A DNA stretch of 49,564 nt. Source: Alphaproteobacteria bacterium. Lineage in GTDB: Bacteria; Pseudomonadota; Alphaproteobacteria; JAJTHO01; CANGYM01. Positions 8,605-17,658 of this stretch are shown piece after piece. The stretch spans positions 1 to 49,564 of the forward strand of contig CANGYM010000002.1 in NCBI GenBank assembly GCA_947458145.1, written 5' to 3'. Position 1 is the stretch's first letter. Every line of letters begins with the position of its first letter. The notes under the pieces were generated by a model, which searched no databases, was not told the DNA's origin, and saw nothing but the letters and a program-made list of their open reading frames with translations. The translations under genes and the position numbers were made by a program.

Positions 8605-9294
8605 GTGCCCCAGTCCCGTTCCTACGATACCTATATTTTTGATTTGGATAATACGCTTTATGCCTCAGCGTCCAGGCTGTTCAGCCAAATTGACGCCAAT
8701 ATGACCTCTTTTGTACAAAAACATTTTGATTTGCCCTTTGAAGGGGCCCAAGCCCTGCAAAAAAAATACTTCGAAGATCACGGCACAACCCTGTATGGCC
8801 TGATGAAAAAGCATGACGTCAACCCCCACCATTTTTTGGACTATATCCATGATCACGTGGATTACACGTGGCTGAACCCTCACGAGGATCTCAAAGCTGC
8901 CCTCAACGCCATTGAGGGGACCAAAATTGTTTTCACCAATGCATCAAACCACCATGCCAGCCGTGTTCTGGATCGGCTGGGCATTGCATCGTGCTTTTCT
9001 GGATGCTTTGACATTATTGAGGCCGACTTTGCCCCCAAGCCCCACCGTGAAACCTATGAAAAATTGCTGGCCACGTTTGATGTGGATCCAAAACGCGCGG
9101 TGATGTTTGATGACATTCCCAAAAACTTAGTCACGGCCTCTCAGGTGGGCATGGCCACAGTTTTGATTTTGCATGATGACGAGGGGCTTCCCTATCGTTA
9201 CGATGAAAACGCCCACGGCCCTTTTATCGATGATCAAACCGACGATTTGACCCACTGGCTGAAACAACACCACCAGATAATTTCTCAACCTTAA
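8605..9294 (+). CDS. HAD-family pyrimidine 5'-nucleotidase-like phosphatase
   Basis: This 229-residue haloacid-dehalogenase hydrolase has motif I IFDLDNTLY (nucleophile Asp and acid Asp), motif II in VFTNAS, the motif III Lys near APKPHRETYEK, and motif IV MFDDIPKNL. The opening DLDNTLYASASRLFSQID resembles the pyrimidine 5'-nucleotidase subfamily often encoded beside dapD or argB in alphaproteobacteria, so a nucleotide or sugar-phosphate monophosphate is the likely substrate. It begins with GTG, and the promoter-like TTGACA-N17-TAAAAG lies just upstream. dapD follows after 21 bases. The exact substrate cannot be read from the sequence. Confidence 0.88.
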   Translation: MPQSRSYDTYIFDLDNTLYASASRLFSQIDANMTSFVQKHFDLPFEGAQALQKKYFEDHGTTLYGLMKKHDVNPHHFLDYIHDHVDYTWLNPHEDLKAALNAIEGTKIVFTNASNHHASRVLDRLGIASCFSGCFDIIEADFAPKPHRETYEKLLATFDVDPKRAVMFDDIPKNLVTASQVGMATVLILHDDEGLPYRYDENAHGPFIDDQTDDLTHWLKQHHQIISQP

Positions 9295-9315
9295 CAAGAA
9301 AGTCTCTTTAGCCCT

Positions 9316-10167
9316 ATGATCTCTTATGCGGAACAACAAAGTCTTATTGAATCCTCTTGGGAGGTGCGTGACACCCTGACCCCATCGGCAGCGGGTTCCA
9401 TTCGCGCAACGGTGGACGAGGTTCTCAGCGCCCTGGATCAGGGGCGCCTGCGTGTGGCCAGCCCAGAAGGGGATTCCTGGACAGTCCACGAATGGGTGAA
9501 AAAAGCCGTCCTGTTGTATTTTCGCCTGAATCCCATGCGGGAATTGGGGGGCGGCGTGAAAGATGCCCTGTATGGGGATGCCAAGTGGTATGACAAAGTG
9601 CCATCAAAATTTGCGGGCTGGTCCACCGATGCGTTTCAAAATGCGGGATTTCGGGCCGTTCCCCCGTGCACCGTGCGGTTTGGGGCGTATATTGCGCCGG
9701 ACGTGGTGCTGATGCCATCGTTTGTGAACATTGGGGCCTATGTTGATCGCGGCACTATGATTGACACGTGGGCCACGGTGGGATCGTGCGCCCAAATCGG
9801 GAAAAACTGTCATATTTCTGGCGGTGCCGGCATCGGTGGCGTACTAGAGCCCCTGCAGGCGGCCCCCGTTATTATTGAGGATAACTGCTTTATCGGAGCC
9901 CGTGCAGAGGTGGCCGAGGGCGTGCGCGTGGGCACAGGATCGGTTTTGGGCATGGGGGTTTACTTGGGGGCATCCACCAAAATCGTGGATCGGGCAACGG
10001 GTGAAATTTTTACGGGCTATGTCCCCCCATACTCTGTGGTGGTGGCAGGAACCCTGCCCCCCGCCGATCCCAAAAAACCCAGTTTATACTGCGCGGTGAT
10101 TGTCAAACGCGTGGATGAAAAAACACGCTCCAAAACATCCTTAAACGATTTGCTGCGGGGGGATTAA
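9316..10167 (+). CDS. dapD: Tetrahydrodipicolinate N-succinyltransferase
   Basis: DapD succinylates tetrahydrodipicolinate in the succinylase route to meso-diaminopimelate (cell wall) and lysine. The N-terminal helical domain is followed by a left-handed beta-helix of hexapeptide repeats (around residues 110-235: [62 protein letters not shown]). The length of 283 residues is normal. dapB of the same pathway is at 46 kb in this window, and no other dap gene is visible. It starts 21 bases after the HAD gene and is followed after 4 bases by an NDUFA9-like gene. Confidence 0.97.
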   Translation: MISYAEQQSLIESSWEVRDTLTPSAAGSIRATVDEVLSALDQGRLRVASPEGDSWTVHEWVKKAVLLYFRLNPMRELGGGVKDALYGDAKWYDKVPSKFAGWSTDAFQNAGFRAVPPCTVRFGAYIAPDVVLMPSFVNIGAYVDRGTMIDTWATVGSCAQIGKNCHISGGAGIGGVLEPLQAAPVIIEDNCFIGARAEVAEGVRVGTGSVLGMGVYLGASTKIVDRATGEIFTGYVPPYSVVVAGTLPPADPKKPSLYCAVIVKRVDEKTRSKTSLNDLLRGD

Positions 10168-10171
10168 CGGC

Positions 10172-11152
10172 ATGGGAACCTTTGTTGTTTTCGGTGGCAC
10201 TGGGTTTGTGGGGCGCTCTGTGGTGCATCATCTGTGCGCCGAGGGACACAGGGTTATTGTGCCCACACGGTCCGTGGAAAAGGCAGCGTCTCTTAAGGTC
10301 TCCGGCCATGTGGGGCAGGTTACCCCTTGTGCTTTTGATCTCTTTCGATCCTCAAAAGAAAGCCTTAATACCCTGCTTGCCGGTGTTGATGGGGTGATCA
10401 ATACGGTGGGTATTCTGTATCCCAAACGCTTGTTTGATACCCTGCACGTTCAGTGGCCCAAAACACTGGCCACCGCCTGTGGTCACTTGGGGGTGGAACA
10501 TTTGATTCATATTTCCGCGCTGGGCGTGGCGCCATCATCCAAAAGTGCCTATGCCTCCTCCAAGGCCCGCGGTGAACAAGCCGTTTTGTCCATTTTTCCC
10601 CGCGCCAGCATCCTGCGCCCCAGCGTTATTTTTGGGCCTGGCGATGGGTTTTTGGGGAAATTTGCCAACATGGCCTCTCTTCTTCCTTTTTTACCCCTGA
10701 TTGGTGGCGGAAAAACCCGCTTTCAACCTGTTTTTGTGGGCGATGTGGCACAGGCCGTGATGGCCCTGATTGCCAGCGAACGTCATGAAGGACAGGTGTT
10801 TTCCTTAGGCGGTCCCAACGTTTTATCCTTTCGGGACATCCTGCAGGCCATTATCAAAACCACGGGGCATGATGTTTTTTTTATGCCGGTTCCCTTCTTT
10901 ATGGCCTCTATCTTGGGCTGGATTATGCAACAGTTGCCCCGCCCGATTTTAACAGCGGATCAGGTAATTTTACTCAAAAGCGACAACGTTGTTCCGGCGG
11001 AAACCAAAACCTTCGAAGATTTGGGCATTCTGCCCACGTCCATGCTGCCCATGTTGCCTGAGCTGTTGCAGGGCCACATGCGCGGGGGACGCTGGGGCAC
11101 ACCGCACAGTGCAATAACAGAGTCTGAGACCGCTCCGCATGCCAACCTTTGA
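10172..11152 (+). CDS. NDUFA9-like atypical SDR (NAD(P)-binding) protein
   Basis: This is an extended-type Rossmann protein with the dinucleotide-binding motif VFGGTGFVGRSVV at residues 6-18. It also has the strand ending NTVGILYPKR, SALGVAPSSKSAYASSKARGE with a Tyr-x3-Lys-like arrangement, and LRPSVIFGPGDGFLGKF. These match the NDUFA9 or 39-kDa complex I-associated family of alphaproteobacteria, whose mitochondrial relative is an accessory subunit of NADH dehydrogenase. No other complex I gene is present here, and a role in quinone or lipid metabolism is also possible. Its last 14 bases overlap rnhB. Confidence 0.85.
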   Translation: MGTFVVFGGTGFVGRSVVHHLCAEGHRVIVPTRSVEKAASLKVSGHVGQVTPCAFDLFRSSKESLNTLLAGVDGVINTVGILYPKRLFDTLHVQWPKTLATACGHLGVEHLIHISALGVAPSSKSAYASSKARGEQAVLSIFPRASILRPSVIFGPGDGFLGKFANMASLLPFLPLIGGGKTRFQPVFVGDVAQAVMALIASERHEGQVFSLGGPNVLSFRDILQAIIKTTGHDVFFMPVPFFMASILGWIMQQLPRPILTADQVILLKSDNVVPAETKTFEDLGILPTSMLPMLPELLQGHMRGGRWGTPHSAITESETAPHANL

Positions 11153-11753
11153 TTTAGAACGTGGCCACAAAAGCTTGGTGGTGGGGGTCGATGAAGTGGG
11201 TCGCGGCCCCTTGGCCGGCCCTGTTGTGGCAGCGGCCGTGGTGTTTCATACCTATGATGTGCCAGAGGATGTTTTGTCTCTGATTCAGGATTCCAAAGTT
11301 CTCTCTTCGGCCCAAAGATTACGGGCCATGCAGGCCATCGCCCCCTACAGCTCTGTGGCGTGGGGCGCCGCATCCCGAAACACCATTGATGGTATGAACA
11401 TTTTGCGGGCCAGTTTGCTGGCCATGCAACGGGCCGTAACGGCATTGGCACGGCGGCATGGACCGTTTGATCATATTTTAGTGGATGGGAATCATTGCCC
11501 CTCTTTTCCCTGCCCCGCCAGTGCCGTGATCAAAGGGGATGGTTTAAGTGTTTCCATTGCCGCCGCCTCTATTTATGCCAAAGCGCTGCGGGATCGTCTA
11601 ATGGTTCGACTGGCGACCCGCTATCCTGATTTTTGTTGGGAAAAAAATGCGGGTTATGGAACGGCCGCCCATTTAAACGGCCTTAAAACCGCAGGCCTGA
11701 CCCCCCATCATCGGCTGTCCTTTCGACCCGTCGCTTTACAACAAAGGGCCTAA
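11139..11753 (+). CDS. rnhB: Ribonuclease HII
   Basis: RNase HII cleaves the RNA strand of RNA-DNA hybrids and starts removal of single ribonucleotides from DNA. The active-site DEVGRGPLAGPV lies at residues 18-29, with a further acidic residue in ILVDGNHCP. The family segments IKGDGLSVSIAAASIYAKALRDRLM and NAGYGTAAHLNGLKTAGLTPHHRLSF are also present. At 204 residues it is typical. The start ATG lies 14 bases inside the previous gene, giving an N-terminus that matches the family. The glycosyltransferase gene begins one base after its stop. Confidence 0.96.
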   Translation: MPTFDLERGHKSLVVGVDEVGRGPLAGPVVAAAVVFHTYDVPEDVLSLIQDSKVLSSAQRLRAMQAIAPYSSVAWGAASRNTIDGMNILRASLLAMQRAVTALARRHGPFDHILVDGNHCPSFPCPASAVIKGDGLSVSIAAASIYAKALRDRLMVRLATRYPDFCWEKNAGYGTAAHLNGLKTAGLTPHHRLSFRPVALQQRA

Positions 11754-11754
11754 G

Positions 11755-12768
11755 ATGCGGATTCTGGTTGCGGGACATTTTAAATACACCATGCATTACG
11801 GCATCATGCAAAAACTGTATCATGCCATGATCCGATTGGGGCATGCGGTGATGTTGTTTGATGACCGTACGGTGGCCCGACGCGCCACATGGTTCGGCGG
11901 CCGACAGGTGGGCATTGCCCCCATGAACCTGCGGTTTTTAAGGGCCGCCCAAGAATTTCAGCCCGACGTCATCGTTCTGGGCCACTGTGAAATGATTTGG
12001 AATGTCACGCTGGATCAAATCCGCCGTAGCCTGCCCCACACCAAAATCATTTATCGCAATGTGGATCCCCTGATGCACGTTCAAAATGTCAAAGATATTC
12101 ACAATCGCACGGACAGTGTGGATTGGATCTTTTTAACCACCGCTGGGGACGCCCTATCCCAATTTTCCGGCAAACGGGCCAAAATTGCCCATATCCCCAA
12201 TCCCGTGGATGCGGCCATTGAAACTGGGCGGGCCTTTGCCTGCCCCTCTTATACCCATGACTTGTTTTATTCCATTGGGGGCATTTATGCCAACGATCCC
12301 CGCCCTGCTGTGGCGCAGGGCATTTTGGATGCCTGTCCTGGTGTTTCCTGCTACTTTGGGGGAATGTTTGGCAATCCCCATATTTTTGGTCCGGCCTATT
12401 ATACCAAACTGGCCACGGTAAAAATGGGACTGAATTACAGTCGGGAAAACGATGTTTACCTTTATTCATCAGACCGCATGGCCCAGTATATGGGCAATGG
12501 GCTGTTGACGTTTGTGCATCGGGATACGGGGTTTGGGGAATTGTTTTCGGATGAAGACATCGCCTTTTTCAGCAATGCCAACGAGCTGCATGAAAAAATC
12601 CGCTTTTATGCACAAAATGACAATGAACGGGTACGCGTAGCACGCCAAGGATGGGAAAAAATCCATACCGTGTTTTCCAGCGATCAGGTGGCCCGATTCA
12701 TGATCCAGTGCGCCATGGGGCAGCCCATTTTGGCCGGTCAATTCCACTGGCCCACACAGGCCTTTTGA
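11755..12768 (+). CDS. CgeB-like family 1 glycosyltransferase
   Basis: The 337-residue protein looks like a GT-B glycosyltransferase of the CgeB or 'glycosyl transferases group 1' kind. It has an N-terminal Rossmann-like half (MRILVAGHFKYTMHYGIM; DVIVLGHCEMIW), a linker, and a C-terminal half with MGLNYSRENDVYLYSSDRMAQYMGNGLLTFVHRDTGFGELF. That stretch is the usual donor-site region where such proteins scan for a glycan-cluster 'starfish' or spore-coat role. No signal peptide or membrane segment is visible. The donor and acceptor are unknown. It is the last gene of the HAD-dapD-SDR-rnhB unit and ends 9 bases before the convergent metK. Confidence 0.75.
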   Translation: MRILVAGHFKYTMHYGIMQKLYHAMIRLGHAVMLFDDRTVARRATWFGGRQVGIAPMNLRFLRAAQEFQPDVIVLGHCEMIWNVTLDQIRRSLPHTKIIYRNVDPLMHVQNVKDIHNRTDSVDWIFLTTAGDALSQFSGKRAKIAHIPNPVDAAIETGRAFACPSYTHDLFYSIGGIYANDPRPAVAQGILDACPGVSCYFGGMFGNPHIFGPAYYTKLATVKMGLNYSRENDVYLYSSDRMAQYMGNGLLTFVHRDTGFGELFSDEDIAFFSNANELHEKIRFYAQNDNERVRVARQGWEKIHTVFSSDQVARFMIQCAMGQPILAGQFHWPTQAF

Positions 12769-12777
12769 AAAACCAGA

Positions 12778-13941
12778 TTACAGAAACGCTTTTTGGATTT
12801 TTTCGATCAAATCCAGCTTTTCCCATGGGAAATGGCCCTCGTCTGTAGGCTGGCGGCCAAAATGGCCATAGGCGGCTGTTTCTTGATAAATGGGGCGGTT
12901 CAGCTGCAAATGCTGGCGAATGCCTTTGGGGGTTAGGTCAATAAAGCTGCGCAGCTTTTCGGCCACCCTTTCTTCGGGCAAGGTTGTGGTGTCATGAAAA
13001 TTCAAATAAAGCGACAACGGCTCAGACACCCCAATGGCGTAAGACAGCTGCAACGTACAGCGTTTGGCCACCCCTGCCGCCACTAGGTTTTTGGCCAAAT
13101 AACGGGCCGCATAGGCAGCGGAACGATCCACCTTTGTGGGATCCTTCCCCGAAAAGGCCCCGCCCCCATGGGGGGCCGCGCCCCCATACGTATCAACAAT
13201 AATTTTGCGTCCCGTTAATCCCGCATCCCCATCAGGCCCACCGATGACAAAGCGTCCTGTGGGATTGATATAATACTGGGTGTCTGGGGTTAGAAATTCC
13301 GGCGGCAAGGCTTTGGCCACATAATGACGGACAATGTCGTGAACATCAGCAACATCCATGGCTTCGGTATGTTGCGTGGACACCACCACGGATGTGACAC
13401 CCACAGGGCGCTCGTTTTCATATAAAAATGTTAACTGGCTTTTGGCATCAGGGCCTAGGCCTTTGATGTCCCCCAAATGGCGGGCCTCAGTCATCAGGCG
13501 CAAAATTCTGTGGGCATAATAAATGGGGGCAGGCATGAAATCTGGTGTTTCGTCACAAGCATACCCAAACATGATGCCCTGATCACCGGCACCCTCTGCC
13601 TTTTGGGATGTTTCATCCACACCCACGGCGATATCCGCCGATTGTTCGTGCAGATAATTTTGCACCACCAGATTTTTCCAATGAAAGCCCCGCTGTTCAT
13701 ATCCAATACGGCGCACGGTTTGACGCACCACGTCCTCGATCACATCGGGGGTCATGTCATCTGGTCCGCGCACTTCCCCCATCAAAACCACACGGTTGGT
13801 GGTGGCCGCCGTTTCAATGGCGCAGCGGGCGTGGGGATCGCGGGACAAATACGCATCCACCAAAGCATCGGAAATCTGATCGCAAATTTTATCGGGGTGA
13901 CCTTCGGAAACAGATTCACTTGTAAACAAAAAAGCACTCAT
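12778..13941 (-). CDS. metK: S-adenosylmethionine synthetase
   Basis: MetK makes SAM from methionine and ATP. The signatures present are [19 protein letters not shown] near the N-terminus, [16 protein letters not shown] in the middle, and the phosphate-binding loop [19 protein letters not shown]. The length of 387 residues is normal. It starts 10 bases after the accB stop and so is probably the third gene of aroQ-accB-metK. That short gap leaves no space for a SAM riboswitch directly upstream. It converges on the glycosyltransferase gene with only 9 bases between the stops. Confidence 0.97.
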   Translation of the reverse strand: MSAFLFTSESVSEGHPDKICDQISDALVDAYLSRDPHARCAIETAATTNRVVLMGEVRGPDDMTPDVIEDVVRQTVRRIGYEQRGFHWKNLVVQNYLHEQSADIAVGVDETSQKAEGAGDQGIMFGYACDETPDFMPAPIYYAHRILRLMTEARHLGDIKGLGPDAKSQLTFLYENERPVGVTSVVVSTQHTEAMDVADVHDIVRHYVAKALPPEFLTPDTQYYINPTGRFVIGGPDGDAGLTGRKIIVDTYGGAAPHGGGAFSGKDPTKVDRSAAYAARYLAKNLVAAGVAKRCTLQLSYAIGVSEPLSLYLNFHDTTTLPEERVAEKLRSFIDLTPKGIRQHLQLNRPIYQETAAYGHFGRQPTDEGHFPWEKLDLIEKIQKAFL

Positions 13942-13951
13942 GATGATAATC

Positions 13952-14416
13952 CTAAGCCACGTGAATCAAAGGTTCGTTGTATTCTACGGGCTGGCTATCC
14001 TGAACAAAAATGGCCTTGACGACCCCGCGAACGGGTGAGGGGATGGGATTCATTACCTTCATGGCCTCAATAATCAAAAGCGTTTGGCCCTTTTCAACAG
14101 TGTCGCCAACCTTCACAAAAGTCTCTGCCCCAGGACGAGGGGAAAGATACACATTGCCCACCATAGGGGATTTCATGGCATCTTGAGGAAGGGTAGAAGG
14201 CGACGCGGATGAACCCGCAGCCGGAACCGAGGATTCCACCGCAGCGGGGGCATAAACCATATGGGCAGACGTCCCCCCATGCCGCGCCACACGGATTTTA
14301 AAGGTACCATCGGACAATTCGATTTCTGTCAGCGAGGTCTCGTTTAACAAATCGGCCAAGTCTTTGACCAGGGCCTTATCAAGAACATTCGCCTTATTTA
14401 AAGGAGTTTTCGTCAT
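13952..14416 (-). CDS. accB: Biotin carboxyl carrier protein of acetyl-CoA carboxylase
   Basis: AccB carries the biotin of acetyl-CoA carboxylase, the first step of fatty-acid synthesis. The C-terminal biotinyl domain (about residues 78-154) has the biotinylated Lys in EAMKVMNPI, flanked by [22 protein letters not shown]. The N-terminal part is a short helical domain, and the middle is an Ala/Pro/Ser-rich hinge ([13 protein letters not shown]). At 154 residues it is typical. It overlaps aroQ by 23 bases, as in many bacteria, but accC (biotin carboxylase) does not follow; metK does. Confidence 0.96.
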   Translation of the reverse strand: MTKTPLNKANVLDKALVKDLADLLNETSLTEIELSDGTFKIRVARHGGTSAHMVYAPAAVESSVPAAGSSASPSTLPQDAMKSPMVGNVYLSPRPGAETFVKVGDTVEKGQTLLIIEAMKVMNPIPSPVRGVVKAIFVQDSQPVEYNEPLIHVA

Positions 14417-14855
14417 GTGGGTTCAGAAGCTCAGCTAAATGCATCAAAGCATACTTATACCCATTTATCCCAAAACCGCAAAGGATTCCTTTGGCCAAAG
14501 GGGCGACATAGGAATGATGACGCACAGACTCACGGGCAAAAATATTGCTGATATGGACCTCGATTACGGGGTTGGGGTAAAGGCGAAGGGCATCGTGCAA
14601 CGCCAAAGAGGTGTGGGTGAAGGCCCCCGCATTGATAATCAGTCCGTCCGTTTCCCCCACGGCGGCATGAATGGCCTCAATCAGATCCCCTTCATGATTG
14701 TATTGCTGAATCTGAATCGATAACCCCAGCGCATGACCGGTTTTTTCGCACAGCTTGACCAAGTCTTGGTAGGTGGTTTCACCATACACAGAAACTTCAC
14801 GACGCCCCAGCTGATTCAAATTGGGACCATTCAAAATCAAAATCGATGACGACAT
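14394..14855 (-). CDS. aroQ: Type II 3-dehydroquinate dehydratase
   Basis: This enzyme dehydrates 3-dehydroquinate in the shikimate pathway. The type II family is shown by LILNGPNLNQLGRRE at the N-terminus, the catalytic Tyr in VYGETTY, NAGAFTHTS, and VIEVHISNIFARESVRHHS with the catalytic His. At 153 residues it is standard. It opens the aroQ-accB-metK unit, with an SD-like AAAGGTG before the ATG. A later step of the pathway, aroA, is at 29-30 kb in this window. Confidence 0.96.
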   Translation of the reverse strand: MSSSILILNGPNLNQLGRREVSVYGETTYQDLVKLCEKTGHALGLSIQIQQYNHEGDLIEAIHAAVGETDGLIINAGAFTHTSLALHDALRLYPNPVIEVHISNIFARESVRHHSYVAPLAKGILCGFGINGYKYALMHLAELLNPHDENSFK

Positions 14856-14925
14856 AACGAAAAAACACCTTTAAGAGAAAGATGAGCGGCAGGATGATTT
14901 TTTATGGGGCTGGAACCGATGGCCT

Positions 14926-17376
14926 CTATTCCGCCCCAACAATTTTCTCCCACCAAGAGGGTTTTTCTTTCTTGTCTTTGGCTTTATCCATATCTACGGA
15001 AGCCGATGACGCTGGCTCTGACGCTGGCTGCGCAACAAAAGAGGATTCCCCTTCTGCCGAGGATCCTTCTGCAGAAGATCCCTCCCCAGGATTCCGGCCG
15101 CGACGACGGTTGCGGTATCGATTGCGACGGCGTCGTTTGTTATCGTCACGGGGCCCCTCTTCTGAGGATTGTTTTTGGGGCGAAAAAGTGTCCTGACCAT
15201 CAGATTCCCCATCAGAACTGGCCTGAGATTCCCCCTGATTATCGGATCTTTCGGAAAAAGGACCCCTGGGTTGCTGGGTACGGTCCTGACCACGTCCACG
15301 CCGGTTACCCCGATTACGGCGGCGGCGGCCGGTGAAGGATCCATCCCCCCCTTCTGTATCTTGGGTGGTCGCGTCCTGAGCCTCTTCCCCTTCAGCCGCG
15401 GGGGGGGTACGGTCACGACGACGATCTCTGTCTCTGTCTCTGTCTCTGTCTCTCTCCCCGTCTCTATCTCTGCCACCTCTGTCACGATCACGACCTTTTT
15501 CGCGCTCGCCCTCTTCGGTTTTGTATCGGTCAGAAGGCCGACGGTTCGATGATTTTTTCTTTTGACGCTCGCTTAATTCTTGTTGAAAGGCCTGAAGAAC
15601 TTCCAGATTTTCTGGCAAATGATGACCCTCTGCTTTTTTCTCAAGAACATCGATTTGATATCCGTTGTCTGGAATATCCGTGCTTTCTTCAATGCGGATG
15701 CGTATGGCATACAGACGCTCAATGTCCGTGATTTCCGAACGCTTTTCGTTAAAAAGATGAACGGCCAATCCATGCGGCACCAGCAACCTGAGCAGGAAGG
15801 CATTTTGTTTTAACCCTTCATACTCCACAGCCCGCAAAAGGGCCAAGGCGAGGGATTCCACCGAACGCAAGCGGCCACTGCCCTGACAATGGGGGCAGGA
15901 ATGACTGCTGATTTCCTCAATAGAGGGGCGCAGACGCTGGCGGGACATTTCCAACAGACCAAACTGGCTGATGCGCCCGACTTGGATGCGGGCCCGATCT
16001 TTGCGCAGCAGATCCTTCAGCCGTCGCTCCACAGCGGCATTTTTGCGATTGTCTTCCATGTCAATAAAGTCAACCACCACCAAGCCAGCCAAATCCCGAA
16101 GGCGAAGCTGACGGGCAATCTCTTCGGCGGCCTCTAGGTTGGTGCTTAGGGCCATATCCTCAACGCTGCGCTCTCGCGTGGACCTGCCAGAGTTCACATC
16201 GATGGATACCAGGGCCTCGGTTTGTCCAAACACCAGATACCCACCAGAAGGCAACTGGGTGATGGGCTTAAAGACAGCTTCGATCTGAGGTTCAACATGG
16301 TGGCGATGAAACAGAGGGATGACTTTGTCTTTATAAGGCTTCACCCTCTTGGAATGCGAGGGCATCATCATTTTCATGAAGGCTTTGGCTTCTTTATAAG
16401 CCTCTTCCCCAGAAACCCAGATTTCCTCAGTTTCGCGATCATAAATATCCCGAATGGCGCGGCGAATCAGCTGCCCCTCTTCATAAATCAATGACGGGGC
16501 CACGGCGCTGAGGGTATCCTCCCGAATCTGTCCCCAAACCCGCAACAGATAATCATAATCGCGCTTGATTTCGGTTTTTGTCCGCCCCATACCGGCGGTC
16601 CGCACGATCACAGAGATGGATTCAGGAACCTCCAGATCATCCAAAATGCCGCGAATGCGCTTGCGGTCTTCGTGACTGCCGATTTTTCGGGAAATCCCGC
16701 CGCCACTGCCAGAGTTTGGCATTAAAACACAATACCGCCCCGCCAAAGAAAGATACGTCGTTAAGGCCGCGCCTTTGTTGCCCCGCTCTTCTTTGACAAC
16801 CTGCACCAACAAAATCTGATTTTTCTTAATCACTTCTTGGATGGTGTATTGACGCTTTAGGCGGCGATGACGTTTCCATTCATCTTCTTCTCTGTCCGAG
16901 CCCGCTGAATTTTTTTCAGAAACGCCCAGATCCATGGGAATGGTTTCCGAAGACTCCTCATCATCCAAAGCTATAGGCTGAAAATCACCCTCGGCATCAA
17001 AGGAAATCCCATCATCAGCGGCGGTGTCTTGGTCATCAGCATTGTTAATCGTTGGGGCTTCTTCATCCTCGTCGCCCTCTTCAGGGGCCGGCAAAGACTC
17101 CTCTTCGATCAAATGCTTGCGATCCGCGATGGGTATGCGGAAATAATCGGGATGAATTTCAGAAAACGACAAAAACCCTTGGCGGTTTTGGCCATATTCC
17201 ACAAAAGCAGCCTGCAAAGACGGCTCAACCCGCGTGACTTTCGCGAGGTAGATGTTGCCTTTGTTCTGTTTTTTTAGCGTTGATTCATAATCAAACTCTG
17301 AGAGTGTCCCGTTTTCCAGGACGGCCACGCGCAATTCCTCGGGATGTTCCGCGTCGATCAACATGATTTGGGTCAT
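14926..17376 (-). CDS. rne: Ribonuclease E (RNase E/G family)
   Basis: This is the central endonuclease of mRNA decay and rRNA/tRNA processing. The N-terminal S1 region (AKVTRVEPSLQAAFVEYG; GFLSFSEIHPDYF) is interrupted by an acidic insert of about 80-100 residues (from about residue 92), as known for alphaproteobacterial RNase E. Then come the 5'-sensor and RNase H-like parts, the DNase I-like catalytic site (VSIDVNSGRSTRERSVEDMALSTNLEAAEEIARQLRLRDLAGLVVVDFIDM) and the zinc-link CPHCQGSGR. From about residue 610 the C-terminal tail is disordered and rich in Arg, Asp, Glu and Ser. It includes a run of RD dipeptides and probably serves as RNA-binding and degradosome scaffold. The length of 816 residues suits the family. 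Confidence 0.96.
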   Translation of the reverse strand: MTQIMLIDAEHPEELRVAVLENGTLSEFDYESTLKKQNKGNIYLAKVTRVEPSLQAAFVEYGQNRQGFLSFSEIHPDYFRIPIADRKHLIEEESLPAPEEGDEDEEAPTINNADDQDTAADDGISFDAEGDFQPIALDDEESSETIPMDLGVSEKNSAGSDREEDEWKRHRRLKRQYTIQEVIKKNQILLVQVVKEERGNKGAALTTYLSLAGRYCVLMPNSGSGGGISRKIGSHEDRKRIRGILDDLEVPESISVIVRTAGMGRTKTEIKRDYDYLLRVWGQIREDTLSAVAPSLIYEEGQLIRRAIRDIYDRETEEIWVSGEEAYKEAKAFMKMMMPSHSKRVKPYKDKVIPLFHRHHVEPQIEAVFKPITQLPSGGYLVFGQTEALVSIDVNSGRSTRERSVEDMALSTNLEAAEEIARQLRLRDLAGLVVVDFIDMEDNRKNAAVERRLKDLLRKDRARIQVGRISQFGLLEMSRQRLRPSIEEISSHSCPHCQGSGRLRSVESLALALLRAVEYEGLKQNAFLLRLLVPHGLAVHLFNEKRSEITDIERLYAIRIRIEESTDIPDNGYQIDVLEKKAEGHHLPENLEVLQAFQQELSERQKKKSSNRRPSDRYKTEEGEREKGRDRDRGGRDRDGERDRDRDRDRDRRRDRTPPAAEGEEAQDATTQDTEGGDGSFTGRRRRNRGNRRGRGQDRTQQPRGPFSERSDNQGESQASSDGESDGQDTFSPQKQSSEEGPRDDNKRRRRNRYRNRRRGRNPGEGSSAEGSSAEGESSFVAQPASEPASSASVDMDKAKDKKEKPSWWEKIVGAE
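15425..15472 (-). repeat. Hexanucleotide tandem repeat inside rne (RD dipeptide run)
   Basis: On the + strand there are eight consecutive 6-base units of the form TCTCTG; the first four are perfect and the rest carry one to three changes. In the rne frame each unit reads AGA-GAC, that is Arg-Asp. Because the unit is a multiple of three, copy changes would lengthen or shorten the tail without shifting the frame. Confidence 0.9.
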
Positions 17377-17658
17377 TACAATGTATCCTTTTTAACGCAG
17401 CCAACGGCCGCATGAAACGTGAAGAAGAAAGAAACCCACCCCGCATACGCGCAGGATAAGAAAAAGAAAATTGGGGGAAAAACCCAAAAGAGGGAGCACG
17501 ATCAATAAAGCGCAAAAAACGATTAGAGCGTGTCACAATGAATCCCATCATCCCTCAAAAACAACCTCATTATGGCATCACAGAAAACGACACCTTTAGA
17601 GGATACTGTCTAATTTAAACATATTTTTTTGTATCGTAAATCCCTTTGTCGGATTTTT
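17377..17658 (-). promoter_or_regulatory. Leader and promoter region of rne, with a weak hairpin followed by a U-rich tract
   Basis: This 282-base gap separates the pgm stop from the rne start and holds no convincing gene. On the minus strand a short stem (TTGGG pairing with CCCAA, 17471-17487) is followed by a U-rich run (TTTTCTTTTTCTT). Long rne leaders are known to mediate self-regulation in other bacteria, but this hairpin is weak and could be chance. I could not fix a promoter. Confidence 0.3.

Noticed and set aside
13942-13951. SAM riboswitch upstream of metK
   Set aside because: Only 10 bases separate accB from metK, too short for any SAM-sensing fold outside coding sequence.
14880-14930. 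Terminator-like inverted repeat at the rne stop (GGGGCGGAA with TTCCAGCCCC)
   Set aside because: The stem has a bulge and a 13-base loop, and is followed on the rne strand by A residues, not T residues.
14994-15491. 165-codon alternative frame in the rne tail
   Set aside because: It arises from the repetitive Arg/Asp/Glu-rich sequence read in another frame; the rne frame is continuous.
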